From Liolophura sinensis (lineage: Eukaryota > Mollusca > Polyplacophora > Chitonida > Chitonidae): a DNA stretch of 64,000 nucleotides. The stretch spans positions 19,587,808-19,651,807 of the forward strand of contig NC_088301.1 in assembly GCF_032854445.1 (NCBI RefSeq), in the 5' to 3' direction. The stretch's first letter is position 1. Every line of letters begins with the position of its first letter. Below the pieces are notes generated by a model that ran no database searches, was not told where the DNA came from, and saw only the letters and a list, made by a program, of their open reading frames with translations. The position numbers and the translations under genes were made by a program. Positions 1 through 48,127 of the stretch are shown here, in pieces.

Positions 1-160
1 CTTTACTAACCATAAACTGACATTATTAACCACTGACTGATTTTACTAACCACTAAATGGCTTTACTAACCATAGACTGACATTATTAACCACTGACTGA
101 CCTTACTAACCACTGACTGATTTTACTAACCACTGACTGACTTTATTAACCATTAGGCGA
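1..160. repeat. 20-bp tandem repeat
   Basis: About eight degenerate copies of a unit close to TTACTAACCACTGACTGACT; continues beyond the left edge, so total length is unknown. Confidence 0.85.
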
Positions 161-370
161 CGCTAATCATATTCTCTGTTTTATGACAATATACATAAAA
201 CATAAATAAACCTGAAAATGTTTAATGTTTTTATGATTTTCCTGTTTTGGTGGAGATTGAAACCACTCCTTGTGAGTTTGAACGTACCAAAAGTTTTAAG
301 ACTCTCAAGCATCTTAACAATTTGGCCACAACCCACTCCCTAAATTTGCTCATTTGTCTATTTGATTTTA

Positions 371-575
371 TTTCACTTAAATATATATATGGCGACCTGC
401 ATTATGGTGGGAGGCAACAGGGTAGAGCCCGGAAGAAACTCACGATCATCAGCAGGTTGCTGCAGGATCTTCCCACATACGGCCGGAGAGGAAGTCAGTA
501 TGAAATGGATGAACTAAGAGAATCGGGGAGAGGCTCCTGGGTCATTGCACCACCCTGGCAGGCTAACCACGTCAA
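371..575 (-). mobile_element. SINE A, decayed copy
   Basis: Reads (on +) GGTGGGAGGCAACAGGGTAG, CGGCCGGAGAGGAAG and AGAGGCTCCTGGGTCATTGC, all blocks of the SINE A body in reverse orientation. The AATA tail end is eroded. Confidence 0.8.
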
Positions 576-654
576 TAAAATACATTCCAACCCAACCAGA
601 AAAGGCACTCTTTTTAAACTGTACATAGGATATCACTATTAAAGCAGATTTTCA

Positions 655-35118
<34,464 letters not shown>

Positions 35119-38100
35119 CTCCCTGTATGGTTACTGACTACACGAACAAGTCTGAACTTCGATCAGTGATGGTCAGTTTATCAAGGCTGATAGTTGCGGC
35201 AAATATAGTCACATTTGACAGAAAAACCTGCCCTGGGCCTCATATAGCACACACAGCATCACACTAGTTTCAGTGTTGTCGTCTTCAAGACGCTTCTCCA
35301 GTCACTACATGTACCCGGCTGTTCCAGGATCTGCTCGTAGCGCACCTAGTTCTGACGTACTTTGATTACTGACCCTTTGAAGACATCAGAAGGGTCCAAA
35401 TAAGACTTCAAATAAAACAGGATATCACCGTTTCCCAGGTCACAAGGGTGAAGCTAGCTAAAGGCCGATACCCACTGGTTTTTTCCCCCCTTAGCCCATT
35501 TTCCCCCACCTCCTCGTACTTTGACTGAATCCTCCATTTACGAAGGCAGGCATGGTATTTACGCACATCTCTGCCTGGGATCAATAATATAACTCTATAT
35601 ACGATGATGCCGCATGCCAAAGCAGCCTCATTTACTCTAGTGTGGGTTTAGCCGACGAGCTCTTCGCTCAGCCAGTCAAACTATCGTCCATATTGACTTC
35701 TCCTTCAAATGGCCCCAAATTAAGCTCAGGCTATTTCTTATTTCCAGCTCTATTGCCGTATAAATAAATATCTATCTGTCATCTCTCCCCATCATACCTA
35801 ATATAATAAAAAAATTGGCGCCATCCAGGAGAGGAAGATTCTATGCATTTCCAAGTAACTCAGCCATTCTTCTTTGTTATTAGATATTCTTTTGGAGTAT
35901 TTTTTTCTATCACACTATACCCGACAAAAATAATTTATTTTTCCTTTGGAGAAAAAACAGATGTGTTTATCTCAAATTACCACCACAGGAATTGCTTAAA
36001 CCTCAAATTAAAGGTAAGTACAACATGTTAGTGCAGATCCTGACAGTTTATTGGGCAAATGAAACTAAGAAACTAATTTTAAAACATTCAAATCTTCTAT
36101 GCTATGGCAACCAGGGCTTAATTTTCCTCTTCAAACTTTAACAATACATATTATTAAAATAACAGTTCATTTAACTGAACATTAACTTTAGTTGACATAA
36201 AAACTGACTAAAAATAAATTTAAAAAATACTATAATAAAAAAAAATTATAAGCTGTTATATTTTTTATCAAAAATGGTTTATGTGTTTCCTTTCCTATAT
36301 CAATATGCTAAAAAACCTAAAAAATGACCCAAAAGCATGTAACAAACGTGTAACAACATTTGTAACACACATTTGTAAAATCACTAAAAATTCAACTATA
36401 GAAACATGTTACAGCACAAGACAGGTTAGAGATGGAGGTGATTTGAAGGTCAAAGAAAGTGCAGAAGTGAGTGACAATTTGTGCATTTCAAGTCGTCGAT
36501 GGCAACCAGGCAAAAGAGGTAAACCTAGCAAATAACAATTAATTACAAGTGTATAAAGCTGATATTGCCAAAAACAGGAAATTAAACTATGGCATGAGGA
36601 TTTGACATTTAGAACACAGTTCCAACTGTGGCTAAATTGTCTTTAAGATGCCAGTTTTTATGTTGTGGTCAAATTGGTGAGGGCAATTTCTTTACTGGCC
36701 GCTTTATTACTGTCCTATGGGAACGGTCTTTAATGGGGAGCCGAGCTGGTGACTTATAGCAAGACGAGACTTTAACTGGCAGTTGGTCAATAAGGAGGGT
36801 CGATTTGAGTTCCCGAGACAAGCTTAAACTAGGTTAGAGTAACACTCATATACATACACACCGACAGGACAATCTCGTAAATCTTTAATACAGACGGGCA
36901 CTACTGTTCAGATTGCTTTGTTAACCAGTATCAACTACATGGTCTGTGAACTGCACATACGGATATTCTTCATAATCCCATGACTTCTTGGCCCTTCAAT
37001 GGCTGGCAATTTCTTTCCACATAAATATGTAAAATGAAGATAATGTCAATTTTCTAGAAAAAAAAAAATTTCAATTTCTTACTTAAGCAATTTGATTGAT
37101 GCAAAACATATGGAAATGATCGCACACACAAAATTAAAACTTAAAAATAATGTAAAAATAATGCATAAAAGAAATCCTTCCGTTTTAAATTTCACGGGGA
37201 AAAGTCATATATGTAAATGTATTTGACAAAAACAGGGAGGAGCCCTAAGAACACTGTTGAAGTTAGCTGACTATTAAACATAACAAGTGCTATAAGCAGA
37301 CACTTCTTAGAGCCTATTTTTATGAATGGAAATCAAAATATTTTCATAATATCTACTCAAATGTCCACTTCATTATAAACAAATAATGAAACAAATCACC
37401 TTACCCGTCAACCCAATATTCATGTAAAATTCCGCAGATTCCTGTACTCACCTTATGACACAAGCTCACATATACAGGCCCGCAGATCACAGAGCGAATC
37501 AGCAAGGTGCGACAAGGAAGTTTGCATTTCTCAATAACAACTTACCTTGGCAATATACATGTACATCAACTTATTTCCCATTGCTTTCACGTTTGTTATT
37601 TATTTATTCACAAAAGTTTTCTACATGTTCCCAAGAAGTGTTTCTCTCTGAATTGATGACATGCTAGCTCATGACGATTCTAGGACTGTTTAAACTGTTT
37701 AATGCTTGTAATCTTCAGGGAATAGCGGGCTTGGGCAGCAGAGAGCCAGATGCCACAGTGGCATCAAGCTGATAAGAGTTGTTCCCCCTTACTTAGTGAC
37801 AAACTGATCCACAAAGTTACAACCCATATAGGTAATGAGAACTTCTACTGACATGTAGTACTGTAGCCGTTGTAAACATTGAGCCTGAGATTTAAAGTCT
37901 CTTTATTTTGATATTGACCGAGCAAAGGTTAGGTAACTGTTGGATGTCTATGTTATAACATAGAACTTAAAGTTGAAATAGAAGGCAGTTTGCATGCCTC
38001 AAACAAACCAAAGGAAACAGGGTATGAGTTCAATGGATTTTACATTTGCACATCGTACAAAATTGTTGGTATACATTTTAGCAATTAAAGCAACCAAATA

Positions 38101-39227
38101 AATTCGTACTATGAATTTCAGCACAAAAAATATTATTCCAACAATGTACTCTCAAAGTATAAATCCGTTTGAAACCAACATGAGCTTAATAAAGCATTCT
38201 GTTTGCACATATAAACCTATCAAATTGTGTAACAAACACAAGTACAGGTACATCCCATACTGCAGTGGAAGTATTATTTAGTTCAGTACAGTAATTAATA
38301 ATAAAAATTATTAATTAACCACAACTCATGGATACAAGATCGGGCTACAGCACTGTATGAACAGTACTCATTCAGTGGTCATCAGGCACAGAGCTACTAG
38401 ACTCTCATCACAGTCTTAAATAACCAAATGTAACCCTTAATACCCAACTTATATGTACGCTTCAATGAGTTAGTCTTAATATATTGGAATGGTTAATGTC
38501 CACACAAACACAAATTTCCTGGCAACACACGTTATTTACAGTTATATAAAGAATCTCTTGGCATATCTAAACTGACTCAAGAACGTAACAAACAATATTC
38601 AAAATAACGAGCTTACATGTTGATTTCAATGGTTAACAAGATATGAGTCAAAGGGTTACATATACTATCAGTAACCGTTTGACAGTCTTAAGAGTCGTAT
38701 TAATAATGCTCAAGAAATTATACATTTTGATCAAATACAAAGAAAAATCAGACAATGCTTTGCATGTACATTTATTTACTACATACCGTACATCAGAGCA
38801 TTTCACAGTGCCACAGTTTTCACAGTAACATTTCTTTCCATGTGTTGTTCATTTGCAAAGCTACATGTATTTGAAAGTGTACACGGTTTTCCATGCAATC
38901 TTCATTGCCATACCAAGAAACAATCAAATCTGAATTGCTACTGCGTTGTCTATGCACTTGTATAATATAGTGTGTCTATGTGTATGTCACATGTGAGAAA
39001 GCAACTTGGGGGAAAGGTCCGAGGTTTTCACAGACTCTAAAAATTTACTGCATTCTACATGATACACAGTTAATAGAGGGTGGTTGTATAATGTAACTCT
39101 CTTTCACAAATATTCAGTGTGAAAGACTGAAAAAAAAAAAAAAAAAAAAACTATGCAAAAAGTTAGTTGGTAGAATCTAACAACTATTGACTAGTTTGAC
39201 TAGACTGATTGTTTTGCTTTTCAACAT

Positions 39228-39275
39228 ATTACCGTACTCTCAAATATTTCAATTATACAATGTCAGTCAGTTTTT
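39228..39275 (-). mobile_element. SINE A fragment (weak)
   Basis: ACCGTACTCTCAAATATTTC, AATTATACAATGTCAGTCAG: tail part only. Confidence 0.5.
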
Positions 39276-41531
39276 TGGAATAAACACCAGTATGTAACTG
39301 ATAATCTCTCACACAAGCTATGCCCATGGTGTCTTGCCTGCTAAGTGTATGTCACCATCCAAGGCCTAGAGAACAATGAGGGCTGAGAATTCCTGTGTGG
39401 ATCCGATAGCAAACTGATAAAAAACATACCATAATTCTTCAACCTTTTTAACTGCCTCAGCAAGCAATATTTTTGAAAGATTCTGAGAGATGGGGTGTAG
39501 AAAAATAAGTTGCGTAGTTTTATGAAGCTTGGATCTTTGACGACATCAACAAATCATTTTTAGCGTCATTTTCATAATAATTGCATGCGTAAAATCCATT
39601 GAAAAAATGACAGTTGTACAGTATGTACATATGTGTATGTACATATAACCTATGAACAATATTCAAAGTAAATGTAAATTTTTTTGTCTTTACTCCAAGT
39701 ATGACAGATCTTGAAGAAATTAGACCCTAATAGATGTCTTGTTTCGTTGCAAACTAAAGAGAGAGCACTTAATGGCATTTACTTTCCTGGTTGCAGATTT
39801 AAAATACCTTCATGAAATTAGGATCTAAAAGACAGAGCACTTTATACAAGTCTATTTATATATCAATAGAAAACCTGAGTGGTAAATGAAACTACCAAGG
39901 GTTCAATGCAGGCACATAAAACTGGAACAGGTGGCCACAAGTACAATGTATGTCTGTGGTAAATATTACCTGGTGACAGACAAAGACTGTTAGTGGAGTT
40001 GAGACAAGATTCCCTACTGAATTATCTCCCTTTAGCTGCACTATACTGACTCCCCCAAATCCTATATACATGTACAAGCATTTTAGATACTTGGAATTAT
40101 TGATGATGAACAATGTACAAGATCCGGAAGATTTGCACATTTCCATCCTAATCACCCTTACGGGTGCCTAAAATAGGATATACATACAGAGGTTATCATT
40201 ATGGGTGAAATGGTCCAGTATTACGTCCGAATGTTTGTCAGGTATCTGACAAAGGTTGGTGGTTTTCCACAGTGTGTATTACAGCCATAAACCTCATGTA
40301 GGAGTAAAAAGATTACTGAGTATGGTACAAAACACCCAATGAAACACTGAGGAAAAAAGAGTAAATCACCTATAATTTCATGTAATTTTCAGCCAATGAT
40401 TACCCTATTGCATGAACTGTAGTGCAGACAGGTGAAAATGAAGATAAACGAGATTTCGTGAAAATCAAAAAAAAATGTCACCTGATTTTTCACACTTGGT
40501 AAAATAAGGTGATAAGTTGGTAGAAAAAGGATTAAAGTGATTTACAATGCATCTATGAAGACCAGGATTTGCAAGAAAAGACATATATCAAGAAATGAAA
40601 TAAGGAAGGAAGGGCAAATGGGTAGTCATGCAAGGACTTCTTCGAAAAATACTGCCACTGCTCAATGGAAACCAATGACAAGAGAGAGCATTACTTCACG
40701 CAATTTCTAAAGCAGATTGTTCGTTGAGCACAATGGCAAATGAAAGTTGTGTCAACAATACGGGAAGGAGTGAAAAAGCGTTACCTATTTCAATAACTAT
40801 GCTCTCCCTGGAGACACAGAAATCCTTCCTCGCACAGACAACAATCGCATAAATCACAGTCCGTGCCACAAACATCCTCAACCACCATGTTCTACATATG
40901 AGAAATCACGGCTTATTGTCCATGACCCGCTGAGTGGCACATCCAGCAGATACCAGGGATGAAAAACCAGCAAAACTCATTAATAAGAATCTGACGAGAA
41001 CATATAGTCTCTTGCCACCTGCTCCCAGGTGTCCATATAGTTAATTCCTAATGAATTCCCCTTGTGTAGCTAGACTAAAAAAATTTCTGAGATATTTATC
41101 TACGCATAACAAATAAATGTGATAATGCAGAATATCTGCCTAAACAACTTTGTTTGAACATCACTTGCGATTTCTGATTGCCACTGGCTGGTCAGGCGGG
41201 TTAAAATGTTGTCAGAGCTGCAGGCCATGCCCACAAGGGGTACATGAGATTTAAACCTTGGGCAGCTGAATAATTGCACAGGCTTATGTCATTTTTCTCT
41301 GTGATGCTAAATTTATACTGTGCGCAGCTCAATTACTGTGCAGGTTGACATGATTTTTCTTTGTAACGCTGCATTCCTTGGCATCTCATTATGACGACTC
41401 ATGTTACTTGACCAGTGCTGTCAGCAGTCCACATAGCTGGCATGATTTTGTTTTAGCTCATTTTTACATACGGTTTCTATTTCATAAATACTGTAGGGTA
41501 GATGGGGATTTGAACCCTAGGTGTAGATTCC

Positions 41532-41549
41532 TCCCCCCCCCCCCCCCTC
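41532..41549. repeat. Poly-C tract
   Basis: Uninterrupted C run of about 17; also short poly-C or poly-G runs at 52202-52220 and 47559-47571. Confidence 0.9.
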
Positions 41550-42199
41550 AGGGTTTAAATCCCCATAGATATAGCCTTCTCAAAACATCAATAACTTACA
41601 GTATCATTATTAGTTACGCATAGAGAAAAATCTTGGCAATACACGATGGATGCTTATAAAACATCTGTTCCACTCATTCATAGGCCACGCCAATTTTAAT
41701 TGTTGTTATAACACCCTAAGGGCAGAATGTATGATTTATCAATATTTGAGGGGAGTATAAAAATGAAACTTGAAAATCATCTAATTTGTGAATAATGCGA
41801 TTTTATCCTTGGCATTTATGTTTACATGATCAGAAAGTGTTGAAACAAAAACGAAAATCCGACAAAATAAAAAGAAAATTTTCAGTTATATTTTTATTCC
41901 TATTATAGTTTGTATTTTGTGTCTGCTCTCCCATCATAATATAATTGCTGTTGCTTTATGTATAGGTAAAAATTCCAGCTATCCAACCTCCTCCTTGGAC
42001 AGAAGCATCATCTGTATGAATGTTCATCTGTCCTTAAAAATATCTTTCTTTGTTTTACAAAACAGAGCCAAGTGTCAAATCACAAAGCATTGTCAAATCC
42101 TTTTCATTTTAGTGGCTACAGTACATTTTCTCTATAAAGCTCATCTGTGAGAAAACCACCACCACTAAACCTTTGCTCTTTGATAGTTTAGAAATGTTT

Positions 42200-42411
42200 T
42201 ATCTATTTATTTATTTATTTACTGGATTGGTGTTTCACACCATACTCAAGATTATTTCACTATGGTGGAAAGAAACTAGGCTGAGACCAGGAAAAACCTA
42301 CCACCATCTGTAGGTTGTTGGCAAACAGAAGTGAAAGCCAGCATGAGCTGGACTTAAACTCACAAAAAACCACATTGGTGAGATAACCACTCGGCCATGG
42401 AGGCCCCCTAT
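42200..42411 (-). mobile_element. SINE A, near full length
   Basis: TTTATTTATTTACTGGATTG, ACCATACTCAAGATTATTTC, body with small deletions, GAAAGCCAGCATGAGCTGGA, ending in the head ACTCGGCCATGGAGGCCCC. Confidence 0.92.
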
Positions 42412-42544
42412 GTGCCATTGCATGTATGTATAAGTTCAAACGATAAACAGCCAGCGAACTGAATGCTTTTTACTGTGCCTGTTAAAATGCATATGTATAC
42501 GGAACGAACCAACACACCCCAACATTGGTACAGACATGCACCAG

Positions 42545-43410
42545 CCGCAAACCTTCCACAACACCAGTTATGGCAAATCAAACACCACAATCTCTGAACT
42601 AGAGAATTTAGCACAGACATAATGATTTGAATGTTCAGCTCGAGAGAAACTGCCAGAAACCTACCACAGCACCAGTTATGGCAAATCAAACACCACAATC
42701 TCTGAACTAGAGAATTTAGCACAGACATAATGATTTGAATGTTCAGCTTGAGAGAAAATGCCAGAAACCTACCACAACACCAGTTATGGCAAATCAAACA
42801 CCACAATCTCTGAACTAGAGAATTTAGCACAGATATAATGATTTGAATGTTCAGCTTGAGAGAAACTGCCAGAAACCTACCACAACACCAGTTACGGCAA
42901 ATCAAACACCACAATCTCTGAACTAGAGAATTTAGCACAGACATAATGATTTGAATGTTCAGCTTGAGAGAAACTGCCAGAAACCTCCCACAACACCAGT
43001 TACAGCAAATCAAACACCACAATCTCTGAACTAGAGAATTTAGCACAGCAGACATAATGATTTAAATGTTCAGCTTGAGAGAAACTGCCAGAAATCTACC
43101 AAAACACCAGTTATGGCAAATCAAACACCACAATCTCTGAACTAGAGAATTTAGCACAGACATAATGATTTGAATGTTCAGCTTGAGAGAAAATGCCAGA
43201 AACCTACCACAACGCCAGTTACGGCAAATCAAACACCACAATCTCTGAACTAGAGAATTTAGCACAGACATAATGATTTGAATGTTCAGCTTGAGAGAAA
43301 CTGCCAGAAACCTACCAAAACACCAGTTAAGGCAAATCAAACACCACAATCTCTGAACTAGAGAATTTAGCACAGACATAATGATTTGAATGTTCAGCTT
43401 CAGAGAAACT
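42545..43410. repeat. 108-bp minisatellite, 8 units
   Basis: Each unit contains CCAGTTATGGCAAATCAAAC, ACCACAATCTCTGAACTAGA, GAATTTAGCACAGACATAAT and GTTCAGCTTGAGAGAAACTG. Units differ at a few bases; one junction has a 3-bp CAG insertion near 43050. 108 bp is 36 codons, so a minus-strand frame stays open over five units until a point change makes TAA. Confidence 0.95.
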
Positions 43411-43479
43411 GCTTTTGTATGCCTACATAATATTGCTGGTATTCATAACAAATCAATATGCAACATCTTGCATGTTTAC

Positions 43480-44935
43480 TGTATGCACTGGTAAACAGAA
43501 CTGTTTGTTCAACTTTTTTTTACAATACAGGCTTGTATTTGGACTGGGAAACTGACTTCACCTACAACCTTCACATGATACCGGCAATGTGCACCATTTG
43601 TAAAATACTGAAGGAACCTAAAACTATTAAGAAGTTGTTCACAAACGTTGAACTTTTGTACCACAAGAATTGTATCCGGACTGGGAAACTGACTGCACCT
43701 ATGATACCTACAACTAACCTAAAACTAACTGCACCTAGAGTCTTCACATGATACCGACAATGCGGCAATGTGAAACTGACTGCACCTAGAGCCTTCACAT
43801 GATACAGGCTATGTGAAACTGACTGCACCTAGAGTCTTCACATGATACTGGCAATGTGAAACTGACTGCACCTAGAGCCTTCATATGATACCTACAATAT
43901 AAAACATTTGCAAAGCACTGATGAAATCGAAAACCTTTATGTGAAACTGACTGCACCTAGAATCTTCACTTGATACTGGCTATGTGAAACTGACTGCACC
44001 TAGAGTCTTCACATGATACTGGCAATGTGAAACTGACTGCACCTAGAGCCTTCACATGATACCTGCAATGTAAAACATTTGCAAAAGCACTGATGGAATT
44101 GAAAACCATTAACAAGTCATTCAACAAATTCTTTACAACAATTAGGCTTGTATCTGGGAAACCGACTGCACCTAGAGCCTTTACATGATACTGGCAATGT
44201 GAAACTGACTGCACCTAGAGCCTTTACATGATACAGATAATGTGAATCTAACTACACCTAGAGCCTTTACATGATACTGGCAATGTGGAACCGACTGCAC
44301 CTAGAGCCTTTACATGATACTGGCAATGTGAAACTGACTGCACCTAGAGCCTTTACATGATACAGATAATGTGAAACTGACTGCACCTAGAACCTTTACA
44401 TGATACTGGCAATGTGGAACCGACTGCACCTAGAGCCTTTACATGATACTGGCAATGTGAAACTGACTGCACCTAGAGCCTTTACATGATACAGATAATG
44501 TGAAACTGACTGCACCTAGAGCCTTTACATGATACTGGCAATGTGGAACCGACTGCACCTAGAGCCTTTACATGATACTGGCAATGTGAAACTGACTGCA
44601 CCTAGAGCCTTTACATGATACAGATAATGTGAAACTGACTGCACCTAGAACCTTTACATGATACTGGCAATGTGGAACCGACTGCACCTAGAGCCTTTAC
44701 ATGATACTGGCAATGTGAAACTGACTGCACCTAGAGCCTTTACATGATACAGATAATGTGAAACTGACTGCACCTAGAGCCTTTACATGATACAGATAAT
44801 GTGAAACTGACTGCACCTAGAGCCTTTACATGATACAGATAATGTGAAACTGACTGCACCTAGAGCCTTTACATGATACAGATACTGTGAATCTAACTAC
44901 ACCTACAGTCTTCACATAGCACTGCACAAAGTTAT
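43480..44935. repeat. 43-bp minisatellite with 129-bp higher-order unit
   Basis: Unit: GAAACTGACTGCACCTAGAG, CCTTTACATGATAC, then either AGATAATGT or TGGCAATGT. From about 44170 three variants (AGATAAT, TGGCAAT followed by GGAACCGA, TGGCAAT followed by GAAACTGA) cycle as a 129-bp trimer. Left of that, 43-mers are interspersed with copies of a longer segment (AAAACATTTGCAAAGCACTG, 43571-43690, 43889-43945, 44067-44165). Confidence 0.95.
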
Positions 44936-46400
44936 ATAAACCTCCAATCACATGATTTACGGCAAATACACTAGCCTACAGCACCTCATGCTAATCACTG
45001 GTCCACAAATGAATTTATAATGCTGACATTTGACCAAGAACTGTATGGTCCAATCAACATCCACGCAAACACAGCACCAAGAGGCCTAGATAATTTAAAC
45101 TGCCAAGAGATTCACAACAACAGCAAAGGCGTTCATGGTTGAATAAATCAGGTTATAAAACGGATCTTCCGCACAGTTTAAAGACTGAAAATCAGCTTCA
45201 CCTGAAACCCCCTTGTATCAATGTTCTTGTGACCTGCATTGGAATGAGACAACCCTCATCAGCAGCATACTTCCAAGTAACTGAGAGCTATTTATTCAGC
45301 TAACCACATGTTCAAGTCATTTGTGACTAATTGCTAACTAAAAACTCATCTTTAGAGCTCTTAGCCAAGGCGGCTGTCGTCACTATTTATGACTGTGAGA
45401 AAAAAAGAACCCTGGTAAAGAATTTAGAAAAGTGCACGGATAGGCTAGGCACGTTGCCAGAGTGAAAAGAACTCTTAACTGCCAGTAACACCATCACTGT
45501 TAATCCCTCCAATTTTTCTCCCTCTCCATCCACAACATGCACTTTGTTCAAAAGTGCAGTTTACGAGTGTGATATCATTACTATACAAGTATCACATCAA
45601 TGTGTTATGCAATAAATTGCTGGAGATACACTAAGGTTACATGTATGACAATGACGAAGCAGGAGTCACATCAAGTTGAAGGCAAAACAAGCACTAAAAT
45701 GAAGCATGTGTTAGATGAAAGGTCATACCCCATACTGGGGTCAAGGAAAATAGCTCAGTTCTCTTTCTTTTTTTTTTTTTTGAATTTTTCTAAACGAGCA
45801 AAATAATTTTAAAGCATCAGATTCCATGGTGGTCTGTAGGGTGACCTGGAGAGTATCCTGCAGTAAGGTTACACTCGTATTTATTTTTTTTTTTTGAAAT
45901 AGTTTGTTTCAAGGTTTACAAGGCAGATGCATTCTTAGATCTACATGTATATGTACTATGAATAATGAACTCAAGCAGTCTTTAGTATTTGTGTTCAATG
46001 GTAAAAACCTGATGTAACGGTACTGGTCCCTGTATGGTCAGACGAGAACAAGTTTCAAACATATGTCAAATGCATTTTATAATAGGCTGAACAAATTCTT
46101 CAAAAGCAAAAAGTGCAATGTTTTTGTTGGACAGTTTTTAGCGGTCGTTAAACTGATATATCCTTCATCTTACCATTTTCTTTGCCTTAGTGCCGAAGCT
46201 ACTCAGCTGTCAGCCATATTGTAAAATTAAGCTTGATGTTAAATACCCACCAACAATGACAAATGAATCCAAGGTCACAGTTGTGTGGTCTGTATACTAG
46301 ATAACTATGCCTGTTATATATTATATAAGCAGAAAAAAATGCCAGAAACTTGCTTTCATCAAATTTAACTACATACTGTAATACTTAAAACTTTTTGCAA

Positions 46401-46590
46401 GATGCTTACTCAAGCATATTCTGAAGGTCTTACTCTCTGTAGACTGCTAAAATCACACTTTTTGTCAAGCCATGAAATGGACTATTCCAATCAATGTAGT
46501 TTTGTGTCCAAAATTAAAATTAAAATGTGCATAAATTGCACTGAAATTTGCTCATTCACAGGTAAAACGTTTGAGGAATTAGGGCAGATG
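46401..46590 (+). repeat. Repeat C copy (left arm of an inverted pair)
   Basis: AAGCATATTCTGAAGGTCTT, TCCAATCAATGTAGTTTTGT, AAAATGTGCATAAATTGCAC, GAATTAGGGCAGATG. Inverted partner at 46853-47049. Confidence 0.85.
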
Positions 46591-46852
46591 AACAATAATT
46601 ACAAGAAAAACACACATGAACATGTAGTTTCCTTCTTTTTTCCTTTTTCTGCTGATTGCTTTTTTTCTGCTGATGGAACCTTTAAAATGGGCCTAATTTT
46701 TTGACGCAAGTTTTCCTTTCAAATAAAAAAAAAACAAATGATATTGAGGAAACACTTCACTCTTTTAAAATAAAAGTATTAATTCTTGTAGTAATGTAAC
46801 AGTTACTAATGTTTGCAATTTAAACGACAGAGTCAGTATGGTACATATATAT

Positions 46853-47049
46853 CTACCCTAATTCCCCAATCTTTTCGCATTCGAAAGAGCAACTTTCATT
46901 GCATTTTTTGCACATTTTTAGTTTGATTTTGGAGACAAAACTACAATGGATAGATTGGCCAATTTCAGGGCTTCACAAAAACTGTAAATGAATCAGTCTA
47001 CACAGAATAATGCCTTCAGAATATGCCTGAATAAACACTTAGCAGTGAA
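46853..47049 (-). repeat. Repeat C copy (right arm of an inverted pair)
   Basis: CTACCCTAATTCCCCAATCT, GAAAGAGCAACTTTCATTGC, TTTTGGAGACAAAACTACAA, GCCAATTTCAGGGCTTC, TGCCTTCAGAATATGCCTGA. Reverse complement of the 46401 copy with moderate divergence. Confidence 0.87.
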
Positions 47050-47540
47050 AATGTTGAAGAATTACTGCATGTGACATCTTAGTTTTCGTCCTGTCTGTGA
47101 CACGAGATTAATCTCTGCTGATATATACACTGATTATCTTAACTATCCCATTACTGATATATAAATCTCCCCCTCAGGTCATAGTGGAGGATAAGGATAG
47201 CGCGTGGTGAGGAACCAGCCACGAGGGATTGTATGTGAGACAGAAAACAATACAAAATATGCTGTTTGAAAGAGAAAGTTTTTAGCTGATGAGCATACAG
47301 GATAAAATAACCAAAAATTTTACCGCAAAGGAGGCCAATAAATGTCATGAGATATTATCTCTGGTACTAAAATTTACATTTTCCCAGAAGGATATCAATC
47401 TATCCTCTAAGCACCTTCCTAAAATCAATAGACCGGAATATGGAAAAAAGATCAACTTTATCATGAATGAAATTTTATGTCATTTAGAGTGTGTGATTTT
47501 CTGATGACACCTGTGGCGCTCAGGCATGTCACGTCATCCT

Positions 47541-47572
47541 AGTGTGTGTGTGTGTGTGGGGGGGGGGGGGGC
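47541..47572. repeat. (TG)n plus poly-G
   Basis: TGTGTGTGTGTGTG followed by a G run. Confidence 0.92.
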
Positions 47573-47945
47573 TCAGGGGGGCAGAAGGGATGAATGAGGG
47601 GTAATATCTGAGACAAAAAAATAAAACCTGTAAGATGATCTTTGAAAGGACAAGCCTTCAGCAAATGTCCATGTATATCTACACTATATCTCATAACATG
47701 AATTTTTCATTTGTCTTACAAGCCAGCACCTTGTGCACAATTTGTGCACCTGACCACTGCATGCCCCACAACACGTACAGCATGAATGAATACTTAGCAA
47801 ACCAAATCCCTTAATTAACACTCATAAACAGGTCTGTGTGCCTGAACAATCAGCAAACTGCAAACCATACACCTGTATGGTCAACCCAATTAGCAACCCT
47901 GACAAAACTGACCTAGGCAAAAACTCTGTGTACCAACTAGAGGTT

Positions 47946-48022
47946 ATGTGTAAGTGAAATATTCTTGAGTACGGCAAGAAATATTCTTGCGTAGGACATA
48001 AAACACCAATCCAATAGATAAC
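47946..48022 (+). mobile_element. SINE A 3' fragment with internal duplication
   Basis: AAGTGAAATATTCTTGAGTA, then a second AGAAATATTCTTGCGTAGGA, then CATAAAACACCAATCCAATA. Confidence 0.75.
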
Positions 48023-48033
48023 TAACTAGAGGC

Positions 48034-48100
48034 AATGTTTATTTGATTGGTGTTTTACATTGTACTCAAGAACATTTCACTTAAACGATGGTGGCTAGAC
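48034..48100 (-). mobile_element. SINE A 3' fragment
   Basis: GTTTATTTGATTGGTGTTTT, GTACTCAAGAACATTTCACT, GATGGTGGCTAGAC. Lies tail-to-tail with the 47946 fragment. Confidence 0.8.
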
Positions 48101-48127
48101 TTAATGCGATTACTTCACTACTGAAGT

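Noticed and set aside
247-642. 131-codon plus-strand ORF
   Set aside because: Most of it is a reversed, decayed SINE A; no protein similarity recognised.
42408-43379. Minus-strand ORFs of 215 and 105 codons as a repeat protein gene
   Set aside because: Generated by the 108-bp minisatellite; no splice context or homology. Kept as a finding to check only.
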